The position numbers and the translations under genes were made by a program. Source: Dethiosulfovibrio peptidovorans (GTDB taxonomy: Bacteria > Synergistota > Synergistia > Synergistales > Dethiosulfovibrionaceae). From it: a DNA stretch of 64,000 nt. The stretch spans positions 62,001-126,000 of the forward strand of contig PDTB01000018.1 in NCBI GenBank assembly GCA_002748665.1, given 5' to 3'. Under the pieces are notes generated by a model, which worked only from the letters and a program-made list of their open reading frames with translations, searched no databases and had not been told where the DNA came from. Of the stretch, positions 8,823 through 16,843 are shown piece after piece; positions within the stretch are counted from its first letter, which is position 1, and each line of letters begins with the position of its first letter.

Positions 8823-9663
8823 GTCTACAGCAACGTCCATCCTGGCCTCCATGGGGGCCAGGTGCTTTGACGCCGACTCCTTTGTTCGGGAGCTCTGGAC
8901 TCGGTCGGAGCTCTTGGATGCCGTTCGGGAACGGTGGGGGGACGGTGTTTTGGACGATTCTGGCCGAAGTATTCCGTCGGAAATATCGAATCGTTTTTTT
9001 GAGGACGAGGTGGAGTATAGATGGCTTTGCTCCCTCGTGCATCCCATGGTACGCAGAGAGATTGAGAGGGCTTTGACCTCGGAACGAGGGTGGGTTGTCG
9101 TCGAGATACCCCTCCTGTTCGAGAGCGCCGTTCCCCACTGGTGCGATATGACCTTGTACGTGGCGGCTTCTCAGGAGGTTCGGATAGAACGTAACAGGGG
9201 GCGCTTTTCCCAGGAGGAGTTGGAGCGTCGGGAGCGGTTCTTGCTGCCATCCGAGGAGAAACGTTCCCTGGCCGATCTGGTCCTCTGGAACGACGGAACT
9301 CCGAATGATCTGAGACGTCTCCTGGAACCTCATGGTCTTCAGATGGCCCGTATGGGATCGGTCTGTGCCGTCACGATGCAGTGTTCGTTCAGAAACGAGG
9401 CCTGTCGCCTCATTTCGTCACTCCTCCGGGGTCGGCTGGCCTACCAGGCTCGCCTGATCCGAGTGGAAACGGCCTACACCGGCTATGACCAGTTTCTGAC
9501 GGAAAACTGGGAGGTCAGATTATATACTCTGATTCATCTGGTTCGGGATATCCATGGCGTCGCGGCGAAGGAGCTGAGGAGGCTTCCGACGCCTATGGTC
9601 GTGACCGACGTCTTTCGGGCCGACCCTCCCTTTATGCGAGCCGTCGGTGAGGCCTGTCGTTGA
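8782..9663 (+). CDS. coaE: Dephospho-CoA kinase with a C-terminal CutA-like domain
   Basis: Residues 1-185 are CoaE, which phosphorylates dephospho-CoA in the last step of CoA synthesis: P-loop GDIGAGKS at 8-15, CFDADSFVREL at 28-38, VVEIPLLFES at 106-115. CoaE is normally about 200 residues; this protein has 293. The extra 193-290 block (A-C-rich helix, LAYQARLIRVETAYTGY, ENWEVRLYTLIHLVRDI, LPTPMVVTDVFRADPPFMRAV) follows the layout of CutA/GlnB-like ferredoxin folds, where E-W-EV strands and a H/L-P-P motif are conserved. The fusion assignment is my inference. Start ATG 8782 has GGGAGGT upstream and lies inside the helicase end. Its stop overlaps the next start (TTGA). Confidence 0.9.
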   Translation: MFVLGVTGDIGAGKSTATSILASMGARCFDADSFVRELWTRSELLDAVRERWGDGVLDDSGRSIPSEISNRFFEDEVEYRWLCSLVHPMVRREIERALTSERGWVVVEIPLLFESAVPHWCDMTLYVAASQEVRIERNRGRFSQEELERRERFLLPSEEKRSLADLVLWNDGTPNDLRRLLEPHGLQMARMGSVCAVTMQCSFRNEACRLISSLLRGRLAYQARLIRVETAYTGYDQFLTENWEVRLYTLIHLVRDIHGVAAKELRRLPTPMVVTDVFRADPPFMRAVGEACR

Positions 9664-12272
9664 AGATCATCACCAGTCATGTCGGCAGTGACTTCGATTC
9701 TCTGGCCAGCATGGTTGCCGCTGGGAAACTCTATCCCGACGGCGTCCTTTGTTTTTCCGGTTCGGCGGAACGGAACGTCAGGGATTTCCTGAAACGGCAC
9801 AGAGATCGATGGTCCGTATTGACGCCCCGGAAAATTCCCATGGATGAGGTTACCCAGCTGATCGTTGTGGACACCCGCTCAATTCGTCGGCTGGGAGTCC
9901 TATCCCCTTTGGTAGGGCGTCCCGACGTAGATGTTCACGTCTACGATCATCATCCGCCCTGCGTCGATCCGATCCCGGCCTCCTTCAGCCTGATCGAGCC
10001 ATTGGGAGCGGCGGCGACCCTTATCCTCGAGGAGGTCCTTCGTCGTGGCCTCGTCCCTACCCCTCAGGAGGCCACCCTGTTTGCACTGGGGATCTATGAG
10101 GATACAGGCGGGCTGATCTTCGGCGGGACAACCGACAGAGACTACGATATGATGTGTCGGATGCGATCTTTTGGGGCCGATCTGACCCTCATCCCCTCGG
10201 CCGTGGAGTCGGGGATGTCCAGCCAGGAACGGCGAATGCTGGATATTTTGGTGGAAAACGCCTGGGAGCGCTATGTGGCCGGAGCACGGCTGGTTCTCAC
10301 CAAAGCTACGGTTCAGGACTACGTCGAGGGGCTCTCCCTGTTTGTCCATCGGCTTCGGGATTTTTTCAGCGCCGACGTCGTCCTGGCAGCGGTCCGCATG
10401 GAGGGGCGGACCTACGTGGTGGCCCGAAGTCGTCAGGATATTCTGGACGTGGCGGCCCTTCTGAAACCGCTTGGCGGTGGAGGCCATCCTCAGGCGGCAT
10501 CGGCAACCGTTTCTGACCGGGTGCCGAGCGATGTTCTGGATGAGCTGGAACGCTGCATGGAAGGGCGCATCGTCTCGGCCATCACCGTGGCCGACGTCAT
10601 GACGAGTCCGGTTATGGCAGTGGACGAGGACAGCTCGGTGAACGACGCCTACCGGACCATGCTTCGCTACGGTCATTCCGCTTTGCCCGTCACCAGGGCT
10701 GGTGGGCTGATCGGTCTCATTACGAGGAAGGATCTGGATAAGGCCCAGCTTCACGGGTACGGTGAAGCCACAGTGGGGACCTTCATGACCGAGGGCGTCA
10801 TTTCTATCTCATCCCAGGCGTCCGTCGAGGAGGCCCATCGATCCATGGTCTCCTATAATATCGGTCGTCTGCCCGTCCTCTACGGGGGAGAGCTTCGGGG
10901 TATCCTCACGAGGACGGATCTTCTGAGAGCCCTGTATCCGGCCTCGGTTTCCACGGAGTATCGAAGCGTGGGCGGCGAATATCCCTGGACGGAGAATCTG
11001 GCATCTTTGCTGGACGACGGCCTTTCTCCGTCGGATCGTGCTCTGATCGAACGGATGGGGCAAAGAGCTCAGGAGCTGGGAATGAGCGTCTATGTCGTTG
11101 GGGGATGTGTCCGAGACCTTTTGCTTGGGCGGTCGGTGATCGACCTCGATCTTGTTATAGAGGGGGATGTTCCAGCCTTCCTCCGATCCTGGGAGAGGGA
11201 AGGAGCCCAGGTTTCCGTCCATGAGCGTTTCCAGACTGGGACGGTTCGCTTCTTATCAGGACGGAAGGTGGACGTAGCGGCGGCTCGTCGGGAGTTCTAT
11301 GAATTTCCCTCAGCTCAACCCACGGTCTCCAGCGATTCGTTGAAACATGATCTGTACCGGAGGGATTTCACCGTCAACGCCATGGCACTGGCTGTGGATC
11401 GACGGCGGTGGGGGACCTTGTTTGATTATTTTGGGGGACGTCGGGACCTGATATCGAGAAAGCTTCGAACTCTCCATAACCTGAGCTTCGTGGAAGATCC
11501 CACCCGAATCTTTCGGGGGGTTCGTCTGGAGCAGCGACTGGGGTTTGAGCTGGACGACAACGCTCTTCGGTCGCTGAACAACTGCGTTCATGGTGGTCTG
11601 TGGGCCGGGCTCTCTGGATATCGGCTCCGGTCGGAGATCGAGCTGTCCCTTCTTGAGCTCCGTCCGTGGCCTATCGTCCGCCGTATGGCCGAACTTGGCC
11701 TCTGGGAGCCTCTCTTCCCGGGGATTCGAGTGAATCTTCGGGTCTCTCAGGCTCTCCGGCGTCTCTCGATCGCGTTGCGACGGCTTGATCGAGATCTCAT
11801 CCCAATGGGAGATGATCGATGGATCGCCGCCCTGGCCTGTCTCTTCCGGGAGAGCCCCGTCGACCTGTGCTCTCGGGCGGCCGATCGACTCAATCTGCGT
11901 ACCCGAGAACGAGTCATCCTGGAGGATTGTCTCAATGGATTAGGTCCCTCTGAGGAGTCAATCGGTGGGAGGATGGAGAGGCCTTTTTCCTTGCTTGTGC
12001 AGAACCTGAGGACGCACTCTCCGGTAGCCGTCCTTTTCTGGGCTGTCGCCACTGATCGGTGGCGTTTCCGTCGTCGGCTTTTTCTGTACCTCACCAGGTT
12101 GGCCAAGGTGGCTTCTATGCTCTCTGGTGGTGATCTCCTGGATATGGGGTATCGGGAGAGCCCCGAGATGGGGCAGATTCTAGAGGAGCTTCTTCGAGCT
12201 CGACTTGACGGAGAAGTGGATACCAGGGACGATGAGATCCAGTGGGTTGTGCGTCGATTTCAGAGAACGTGA
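9660..12272 (+). CDS. DHH phosphoesterase - CBS pair - tRNA nucleotidyltransferase fusion
   Basis: An 870-residue multidomain protein. Residues 1-300: DHH/DHHA1 phosphoesterase with DHH at 96-98 and GGGGHPQ near 271. Residues about 308-430: two CBS domains (VADVMTSPVMAV, then VGTFMTEGVISI), usually adenosyl-ligand sensors. Residues about 475-870: class II nucleotidyltransferase of the CCA-/A-adding family, with YVVGGCVRDLLLG near 477, catalytic DLDLV near 494, RRDFTVNAMAL, and EDPTRIFRGVR in the second domain. This domain order is known from several phyla. It should mature or repair tRNA 3' ends; which of CC-, A- or full CCA addition is not decided here. Start is TTG 9660 overlapping the coaE stop. 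I saw no clear ribosome binding site, so translation is probably coupled. Confidence 0.93.
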   Translation: MKIITSHVGSDFDSLASMVAAGKLYPDGVLCFSGSAERNVRDFLKRHRDRWSVLTPRKIPMDEVTQLIVVDTRSIRRLGVLSPLVGRPDVDVHVYDHHPPCVDPIPASFSLIEPLGAAATLILEEVLRRGLVPTPQEATLFALGIYEDTGGLIFGGTTDRDYDMMCRMRSFGADLTLIPSAVESGMSSQERRMLDILVENAWERYVAGARLVLTKATVQDYVEGLSLFVHRLRDFFSADVVLAAVRMEGRTYVVARSRQDILDVAALLKPLGGGGHPQAASATVSDRVPSDVLDELERCMEGRIVSAITVADVMTSPVMAVDEDSSVNDAYRTMLRYGHSALPVTRAGGLIGLITRKDLDKAQLHGYGEATVGTFMTEGVISISSQASVEEAHRSMVSYNIGRLPVLYGGELRGILTRTDLLRALYPASVSTEYRSVGGEYPWTENLASLLDDGLSPSDRALIERMGQRAQELGMSVYVVGGCVRDLLLGRSVIDLDLVIEGDVPAFLRSWEREGAQVSVHERFQTGTVRFLSGRKVDVAAARREFYEFPSAQPTVSSDSLKHDLYRRDFTVNAMALAVDRRRWGTLFDYFGGRRDLISRKLRTLHNLSFVEDPTRIFRGVRLEQRLGFELDDNALRSLNNCVHGGLWAGLSGYRLRSEIELSLLELRPWPIVRRMAELGLWEPLFPGIRVNLRVSQALRRLSIALRRLDRDLIPMGDDRWIAALACLFRESPVDLCSRAADRLNLRTRERVILEDCLNGLGPSEESIGGRMERPFSLLVQNLRTHSPVAVLFWAVATDRWRFRRRLFLYLTRLAKVASMLSGGDLLDMGYRESPEMGQILEELLRARLDGEVDTRDDEIQWVVRRFQRT

Positions 12273-12297
12273 GAGAATGAAGGGAGACTATGAACAC

Positions 12298-12897
12298 ATG
12301 TCACGACAGATAGCCGATATCCTGCTTACCTTGCCCGCCGTGCTGTGGGCCATATCATTTCACGAATTCTGCCACGGATGGGTGGCCTATCAATTGGGGG
12401 ATCCCACAGCACGAAATGCCGGTCGGCTTACGTTGAATCCCCTCGCGCATTTCGATGTAATTGGAGCTCTCATGCTACTGATCTTCCACTTCGGATGGGC
12501 CAAACCGGTGCCCGTCGATCCCCGGTATTTTGGGAAACCCCGCCGGGATATGGTCCTGGTCTCGGTGGCCGGTATTGCCGGAAATCTCCTGAGCGCCACG
12601 GTGACAGCTCTGATCTTGCATCTTATCCCCGGTCCCTTCCTGGCTATCCCCGCTCTGGGACGGGTCATGATTCTCATGGTGTACGTCAACATAGGACTGG
12701 CTGCCTTCAACCTCATTCCCGTTCCTCCCCTGGATGGCTCCAAAATCATCTATCCTCTGCTGCCGAGGCAGTGGATGCCCGGATGGTTCTTTTTGGAGCG
12801 TTACGGCATTTTTATCCTGTTGCTTCTGGTTGCTACTGGAGCCATCGGGGCTATCATGCGACCCATAATGGTCCTCTTTCTGAGGCTTATCCTGTAA
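12298..12897 (+). CDS. Site-2-protease-like M50 zinc metalloprotease (membrane)
   Basis: A 199-residue intramembrane protease-like protein. HEFCH at 22-26 is the HExxH zinc motif inside the first membrane segment, and NLIPVPPLDGSK around 138-149 is the second signature with the third zinc ligand. Between them lie four or five hydrophobic segments, so it matches the minimal M50B form (YwhC/Rip3-less type) without PDZ or CBS domains. Substrate unknown. I prefer ATG 12298; an ATG at 12277 would add seven polar residues. It starts 25 bases after the tRNA nucleotidyltransferase fusion and is probably in the same operon. Confidence 0.93.
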   Translation: MSRQIADILLTLPAVLWAISFHEFCHGWVAYQLGDPTARNAGRLTLNPLAHFDVIGALMLLIFHFGWAKPVPVDPRYFGKPRRDMVLVSVAGIAGNLLSATVTALILHLIPGPFLAIPALGRVMILMVYVNIGLAAFNLIPVPPLDGSKIIYPLLPRQWMPGWFFLERYGIFILLLLVATGAIGAIMRPIMVLFLRLIL

Positions 12898-12910
12898 TAT
12901 GGAAACTCTC

Positions 12911-13693
12911 ATGAATCCCCTTGTGACGAACGACGACGGCGTGTACGCTCCGGGGATCTCGATTCTGACGGCTGCCTTGGCGCGGGAAGGGCTTAACCCG
13001 ACGGTTGTGGCTCCTGATCGGGAGAGAAGCTCGGTTGGGCATGCCATCACTTTGACCCGTCCCCTTCGTGTATGGCCCGTGACGGGTAGAGTCTACCCAG
13101 CAGATGTCCCGGCCTACTGCTGTGATGGGACGCCGTCGGACTGTGTGGTCCTGGGAGTAGACGAGGTTGCTCCTGAGACAGACTGGGTAATCTCAGGGAT
13201 CAACAACGGCCCCAATCTGGGAGACGATCTGACGTATTCGGGGACGGTCTCCGCTGCCATGGAGGGCACTATCTTGGGGCGACACGCTCTCGCCGTGTCC
13301 CTGAATTGCCACAGGGAGCACGAGGATCGCCGTTATGAGGACGCTGCGGAGATCGTTATTCGACTTCTGAGATGGGTGAGTCGATCACCGATCCCGTATG
13401 GTGTTCTCCTGAACGTCAACATCCCTAACCTTCCTCTGGCCGAGATGAAGGGGATCAAGGTTACCCGCCAAGGCAAGCGGGAGTATGCTGATAAGGTGAC
13501 GCCCCTCACCGACCCTTTTGGTCGGGCATTCTATTGGGTTGCAGGTCGTCCCGAGGACGATCTGGTGGAGGGAAGCGATGTCTGGGCTGTGGCTCACGGT
13601 TTCGTATCCGTGACACCGGTCCATATGGACATGACCCATTACGATACCATGGCCTTGCTTCGTGATGGTGGTGTTGAGGGAGAGATGTTTTAG
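12911..13693 (+). CDS. surE: 5'/3'-nucleotidase SurE
   Basis: Metal-dependent phosphatase acting on nucleoside 5'- and 3'-monophosphates, 260 residues. The N-terminal LVTNDDG places Asp8 and Asp9 as metal ligands, APDRERSSVGHAIT supplies the catalytic serine, and SGINNGPNLGDDLTYSGTV carries the conserved Asn and the active-site loop. I take ATG 12911 because family members begin three or four residues before TNDDG; an ATG at 12899 is also possible. Neither has a good ribosome binding site. The gene begins 13 bases after the M50 protease stop, suggesting co-transcription. Confidence 0.95.
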   Translation: MNPLVTNDDGVYAPGISILTAALAREGLNPTVVAPDRERSSVGHAITLTRPLRVWPVTGRVYPADVPAYCCDGTPSDCVVLGVDEVAPETDWVISGINNGPNLGDDLTYSGTVSAAMEGTILGRHALAVSLNCHREHEDRRYEDAAEIVIRLLRWVSRSPIPYGVLLNVNIPNLPLAEMKGIKVTRQGKREYADKVTPLTDPFGRAFYWVAGRPEDDLVEGSDVWAVAHGFVSVTPVHMDMTHYDTMALLRDGGVEGEMF

Positions 13694-13759
13694 CCTCCAC
13701 ACCGGAGTTTTTGATACATCCTGTAAAAACGGGAGACCCTTTTTCTGGAGGTTTTTGTG

Positions 13760-14806
13760 ATGACTCAGGGCATATTGCGACGATACGGCGATCACCTTCC
13801 ACTTACGGATCAAACTCCAGCTCTCTCGCTCTGTGAGGGAGACACGCCGTTGATCCCCTTGTCCAATCTGGGGAAAAAACTCGGCATTGACCTGTACGCC
13901 AAGTTCGACGGTCTCAACCCCACAGGGTCCTTCAAGGATAGGGGGATGGTGCTGGCTGTGGCCAAGGCACTGGAGGTCGGTTCCAGATCGGTGATCTGTG
14001 CGTCAACCGGAAATACCTCGGCGTCGGCGGCAGCCTATGCGGCTCGGGCGGGGATATCCTGTTATGTGCTGCTTCCCGCCGGTAACGTGGCCTTGGGAAA
14101 GCTGGCACAGGCCATGGCTTATGGGGCCACCGTCATCCCTATCGAGGGCAACTTCGACGAAGCTCTCGACCTGGCCCGTCGAGGTGCCGACGAACTGGGC
14201 ATGGCTATCGTCAACTCGGTCAACCCCTACAGGCTTCTGGGCCAGAGAAGCGCGTCGTGGGAGATCTGCGACGAGATGGGGAATTCTCCCGATTGGCTGG
14301 TCCTTCCCGTCGGGAACGCCGGCAACATCACGGCCTACAGGGAGGGATTCGAGTACTACGCCGCCCTTGGCCGATGCTCGGGGCTTCCCTGTCTCGTGGG
14401 CGTCCAGGCCTGCGGAGCGGCTCCTTTGGCCCTGGAGCGGGAGTTTCCCAACCCCGAGACGGTCGCTACGGCGATCAGGATCGGGCGTCCGGTTAACGGA
14501 GACAAAGCCAGACGTGCTGTTGCTGACAGTGGAGGATTTTTTCTGGCGGTCGACGACGATGAGATCCTGGAGGCGCAGCAACTTCTGGCGAGCTCGGACG
14601 GTGTCTTCGCCGAGCCGGCTTCCTGTTCTGGCCTGGCAGGGCTTCTGCGACTTCAATCTCAGGGCGAACTTCCTGAGAAGCTGAAAGTCGTCATGGTCCT
14701 TACGGGCAACGGTTTGAAGGATCCCGATGCGCCTCTCTCCCGGATAAAACCTCCCAAACCGCTCCCCGCTGACTGGGGGATCCTTCGGGAACGTTTTTCG
14801 TCATGA
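13760..14806 (+). CDS. thrC: Threonine synthase
   Basis: PLP enzyme (fold type II) converting O-phosphohomoserine to threonine, 348 residues. The PLP lysine is Lys59 in PTGSFKDRG, and the serine/glycine-rich CASTGNTSASAAAYAARAG cradle binds the cofactor phosphate. LPVGNAGNI and the closing VLTGNGLKDP are typical of the short thrC class found in Gram-positives and many anaerobes. GGAGG at 13746-13750 precedes both GTG 13757 and ATG 13760; ATG gives the better spacing. The stop overlaps thrB (ATGA), so both threonine steps from homoserine are coupled. No threonine attenuator peptide is visible in the 66-base leader. Confidence 0.95.
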   Translation: MTQGILRRYGDHLPLTDQTPALSLCEGDTPLIPLSNLGKKLGIDLYAKFDGLNPTGSFKDRGMVLAVAKALEVGSRSVICASTGNTSASAAAYAARAGISCYVLLPAGNVALGKLAQAMAYGATVIPIEGNFDEALDLARRGADELGMAIVNSVNPYRLLGQRSASWEICDEMGNSPDWLVLPVGNAGNITAYREGFEYYAALGRCSGLPCLVGVQACGAAPLALEREFPNPETVATAIRIGRPVNGDKARRAVADSGGFFLAVDDDEILEAQQLLASSDGVFAEPASCSGLAGLLRLQSQGELPEKLKVVMVLTGNGLKDPDAPLSRIKPPKPLPADWGILRERFSS

Positions 14807-15720
14807 TCTCCGTTCGGGTTCCGGCCACCAGCGCAAACCTGGGATCGGGGTATGACGTCGCGGGACTTGCCCTGACGTTTTACAACGAGTTTCACATCCG
14901 GGAGACCCTCCCAGTTGGCTCCTATCGTCTTGAGATCGTTGGAGAGGGGGCCAAGGAAGCTCAAAACCCCAGAACGAACGGGGTTATCCTGGGGTATGAG
15001 GCTGCCTGTCGTGAGTGGGGCATGACCCCACCGGGACTGGATCTCCTGAGCCTGAACTCCATCCCGTTCTGTCGGGGCCTGGGAAGCTCGTCGTCAGCGA
15101 TCGTCGGGGGGGTCATGCTGGCTAACGAGCTTCGGGATATTCCCGTGCCCAAAGAGGATCTCCTGCCCATTATGGTCGCCCTGGAGGGGCACCCCGACAA
15201 CGTGGTTCCTTGCTGTCTTGGGGGAATGGTGATCAGCTGTTGGGATGGGGCGAACCTTCGATACGTTCGTTTCCCTCGGGAGAGCTCTTCACCTGCCGTT
15301 GTGGTGGCCGTTCCCGATGTTCGAGTGCCCACCCCTCAGGCACGGACAGCTCTCCCCAGGACGGTGTCCATGGAGGACGCTGTGTTTAATCTTGGGCGCT
15401 CGGCCCTCCTGGCGGCTTCCTGGGGCACTGGACAATGGGATAATCTCTCATGGGCCATGGAGGATCGCCTGCATCAGCCTTTTCGCTCCGAGCTCTTCCC
15501 CGGTGGTCGTGAGATTCTGGAGGTCCTTCGGGAGAGCCCCGAGTGTGATGGGGTTGCCATCAGCGGTTCTGGCTCGACCATGCTGGCGTTTACCAGACAG
15601 TCGCCCGAAACCATCGCTCAATCCATGCGCCGTATCTTTGCCGAAGCTGGGGTCCAGTCCCGATTTTTCGTCCTGGACGTGGACGACGATGGGGCAGTGA
15701 TCGACCGAATGTCGCCATGA
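14803..15720 (+). CDS. thrB: Homoserine kinase
   Basis: GHMP-family kinase, 305 residues, making O-phosphohomoserine from homoserine and ATP. The N-terminal PATSANLGSGYDVAGLAL is diagnostic, the ATP-binding GLGSSSSAI loop lies at 92-100, HPDNVVPCCLGG follows in the middle, and the C-terminal AISGSGSTMLAF is GHMP motif 3. Length is normal. It overlaps thrC by four bases and should be in the same transcript; an imperfect terminator follows. Confidence 0.96.
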   Translation: MISVRVPATSANLGSGYDVAGLALTFYNEFHIRETLPVGSYRLEIVGEGAKEAQNPRTNGVILGYEAACREWGMTPPGLDLLSLNSIPFCRGLGSSSSAIVGGVMLANELRDIPVPKEDLLPIMVALEGHPDNVVPCCLGGMVISCWDGANLRYVRFPRESSSPAVVVAVPDVRVPTPQARTALPRTVSMEDAVFNLGRSALLAASWGTGQWDNLSWAMEDRLHQPFRSELFPGGREILEVLRESPECDGVAISGSGSTMLAFTRQSPETIAQSMRRIFAEAGVQSRFFVLDVDDDGAVIDRMSP

Positions 15721-15727
15721 TAGCTTT

Positions 15728-15754
15728 GGATCATCTCCCGTATCAGGATGATCC
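15728..15754 (+). terminator. Possible terminator after thrB
   Basis: Perfect 8-bp stem GGATCATC (15728-15735) with GATGATCC (15747-15754) just after the thrB stop. The T-rich run comes only about 15 bases later, so termination is uncertain. Confidence 0.35.
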
Positions 15755-15860
15755 TTACGAAGGCACTTTTGTTTTTGAGCTCACGACGGAAGATACATCG
15801 ATATAATTTAGTCATTCTGTCGTGTGTGTGTTGAGTCGTAGTTCTTAGCATGACGTAGTC

Positions 15861-15888
15861 TTGGCTGAAACTATGTTGTAAATATAAT
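15861..15888 (+). promoter_or_regulatory. Sigma70-type promoter for the class IV PLP enzyme gene
   Basis: TTGGCT (15861-15866), 16-base spacer, TATAAT (15883-15888), 20 bases before the start codon in an AT-rich gap. Confidence 0.6.
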
Positions 15889-15907
15889 TTCATCGTGATC
15901 CGAGAGG

Positions 15908-16750
15908 ATGATAAGAGTGAAGATCTGTTATATGGATGGCGTTTTTATGCCTTTTGATCAAGCGGTTCTCCCCGCATCGGATCACATCATCCTTCGGGGG
16001 ATCGGTGTCTTTGACTTGGTCAGGACCTACGACCGTCGTCCCATGATGATGACGTATCACCTGGAGCGACTTCAGCGGTCCGCTCTGGCCTTGGGAATTC
16101 AGAAATCCATGAGCCTTGAGGTCATGAAATCCATCGTTCGGGATGGTATTGCTCGTGTGGACGGAACCGGGGAGGTCCTGGCCTGTTTCTACATCACCGG
16201 TGGCGATCGATTTGTCGATGGCTGCAGCTTCCCGCAGCCTCGACACTTCGTGACTTTTGAGGAGCTGTCCCTTCCCGATGAGAAGCTCTATGCTCAGGGA
16301 GTTCGGCTTTTTCCTCTGGATCGGGAGCGACTCATGCCCTCGGCCAAGAGCATCGACTACAGCGCTGCCCTGGCGAAAAATAGCGCAGATCCCAAAGCCC
16401 TGGAAGTCCTGTACTGTCCTGGAGGCATGATCACCGAGGCTGGACATAGCAGCTTTTTTCTGGTTAAGGACGATATCGTGATTACAGCACCGGACGATCA
16501 GGTCCTTGCCGGGACGACCCGATCTCTCATCATCCAGCTTCTTGAGGAAAGCCGTATTCCTTTGGAACGACGTCCCCTTAGATTAAGCGAGGTGCAAGGT
16601 TCTCAGGAGGCGTTCATAACTGGATCGGTGAAGGAGATTATGCCGGTGGTCCAGGTTGGAACGATCACCGTAGGTTCCGGTATCCCCGGTCCCGTGTCTG
16701 CTCGGATTCGAACTCTCTATAGAAAGAACATCCCTCGGTGGCTGGAGTGA
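15908..16750 (+). CDS. Class IV PLP-dependent enzyme (aminotransferase / aminodeoxychorismate lyase family)
   Basis: Fold type IV PLP enzyme of 280 residues. The PLP lysine is Lys147 in PSAKSIDYSAAL; ITEAGHSSFFLV (Glu177) binds the pyridine nitrogen and GTTRSLIIQLL holds the phosphate. The family covers branched-chain and D-amino acid aminotransferases and PabC. DHIILRGIGVFDLVRTYDRRP and absence of the fuller branched-chain substrate loops do not settle which. No pabA/pabB or ilv genes are nearby. ATG 15908 directly abuts GAGAGG, whereas GTG 15917 has ideal spacing, so the true start may be three codons later. It has its own promoter and a terminator follows. Confidence 0.88.
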   Translation: MIRVKICYMDGVFMPFDQAVLPASDHIILRGIGVFDLVRTYDRRPMMMTYHLERLQRSALALGIQKSMSLEVMKSIVRDGIARVDGTGEVLACFYITGGDRFVDGCSFPQPRHFVTFEELSLPDEKLYAQGVRLFPLDRERLMPSAKSIDYSAALAKNSADPKALEVLYCPGGMITEAGHSSFFLVKDDIVITAPDDQVLAGTTRSLIIQLLEESRIPLERRPLRLSEVQGSQEAFITGSVKEIMPVVQVGTITVGSGIPGPVSARIRTLYRKNIPRWLE

Positions 16751-16800
16751 TCGCCATCATCCTGGCATTCTCCAAGGTGGAATCCGTTTGTAGACGAGAA

Positions 16801-16826
16801 CGGGTCTTTAGAGCCCCGATTTTTGG
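16801..16826 (+). terminator. Terminator between convergent genes
   Basis: Hairpin 16801-16818 (CGGG/CCCG with one mismatch, then CT/AG, loop TTAG) followed by ATTTTTGG. Fits the end of the class IV enzyme transcript, facing the end of the aldo/keto reductase gene. Confidence 0.55.
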
Positions 16827-16843
16827 TTGAAGGTCCCTGTCAA

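Noticed and set aside
16801-16843. Terminator for the minus-strand aldo/keto reductase
   Set aside because: The hairpin has its T run on the + strand side only; on the minus strand no T tract follows.
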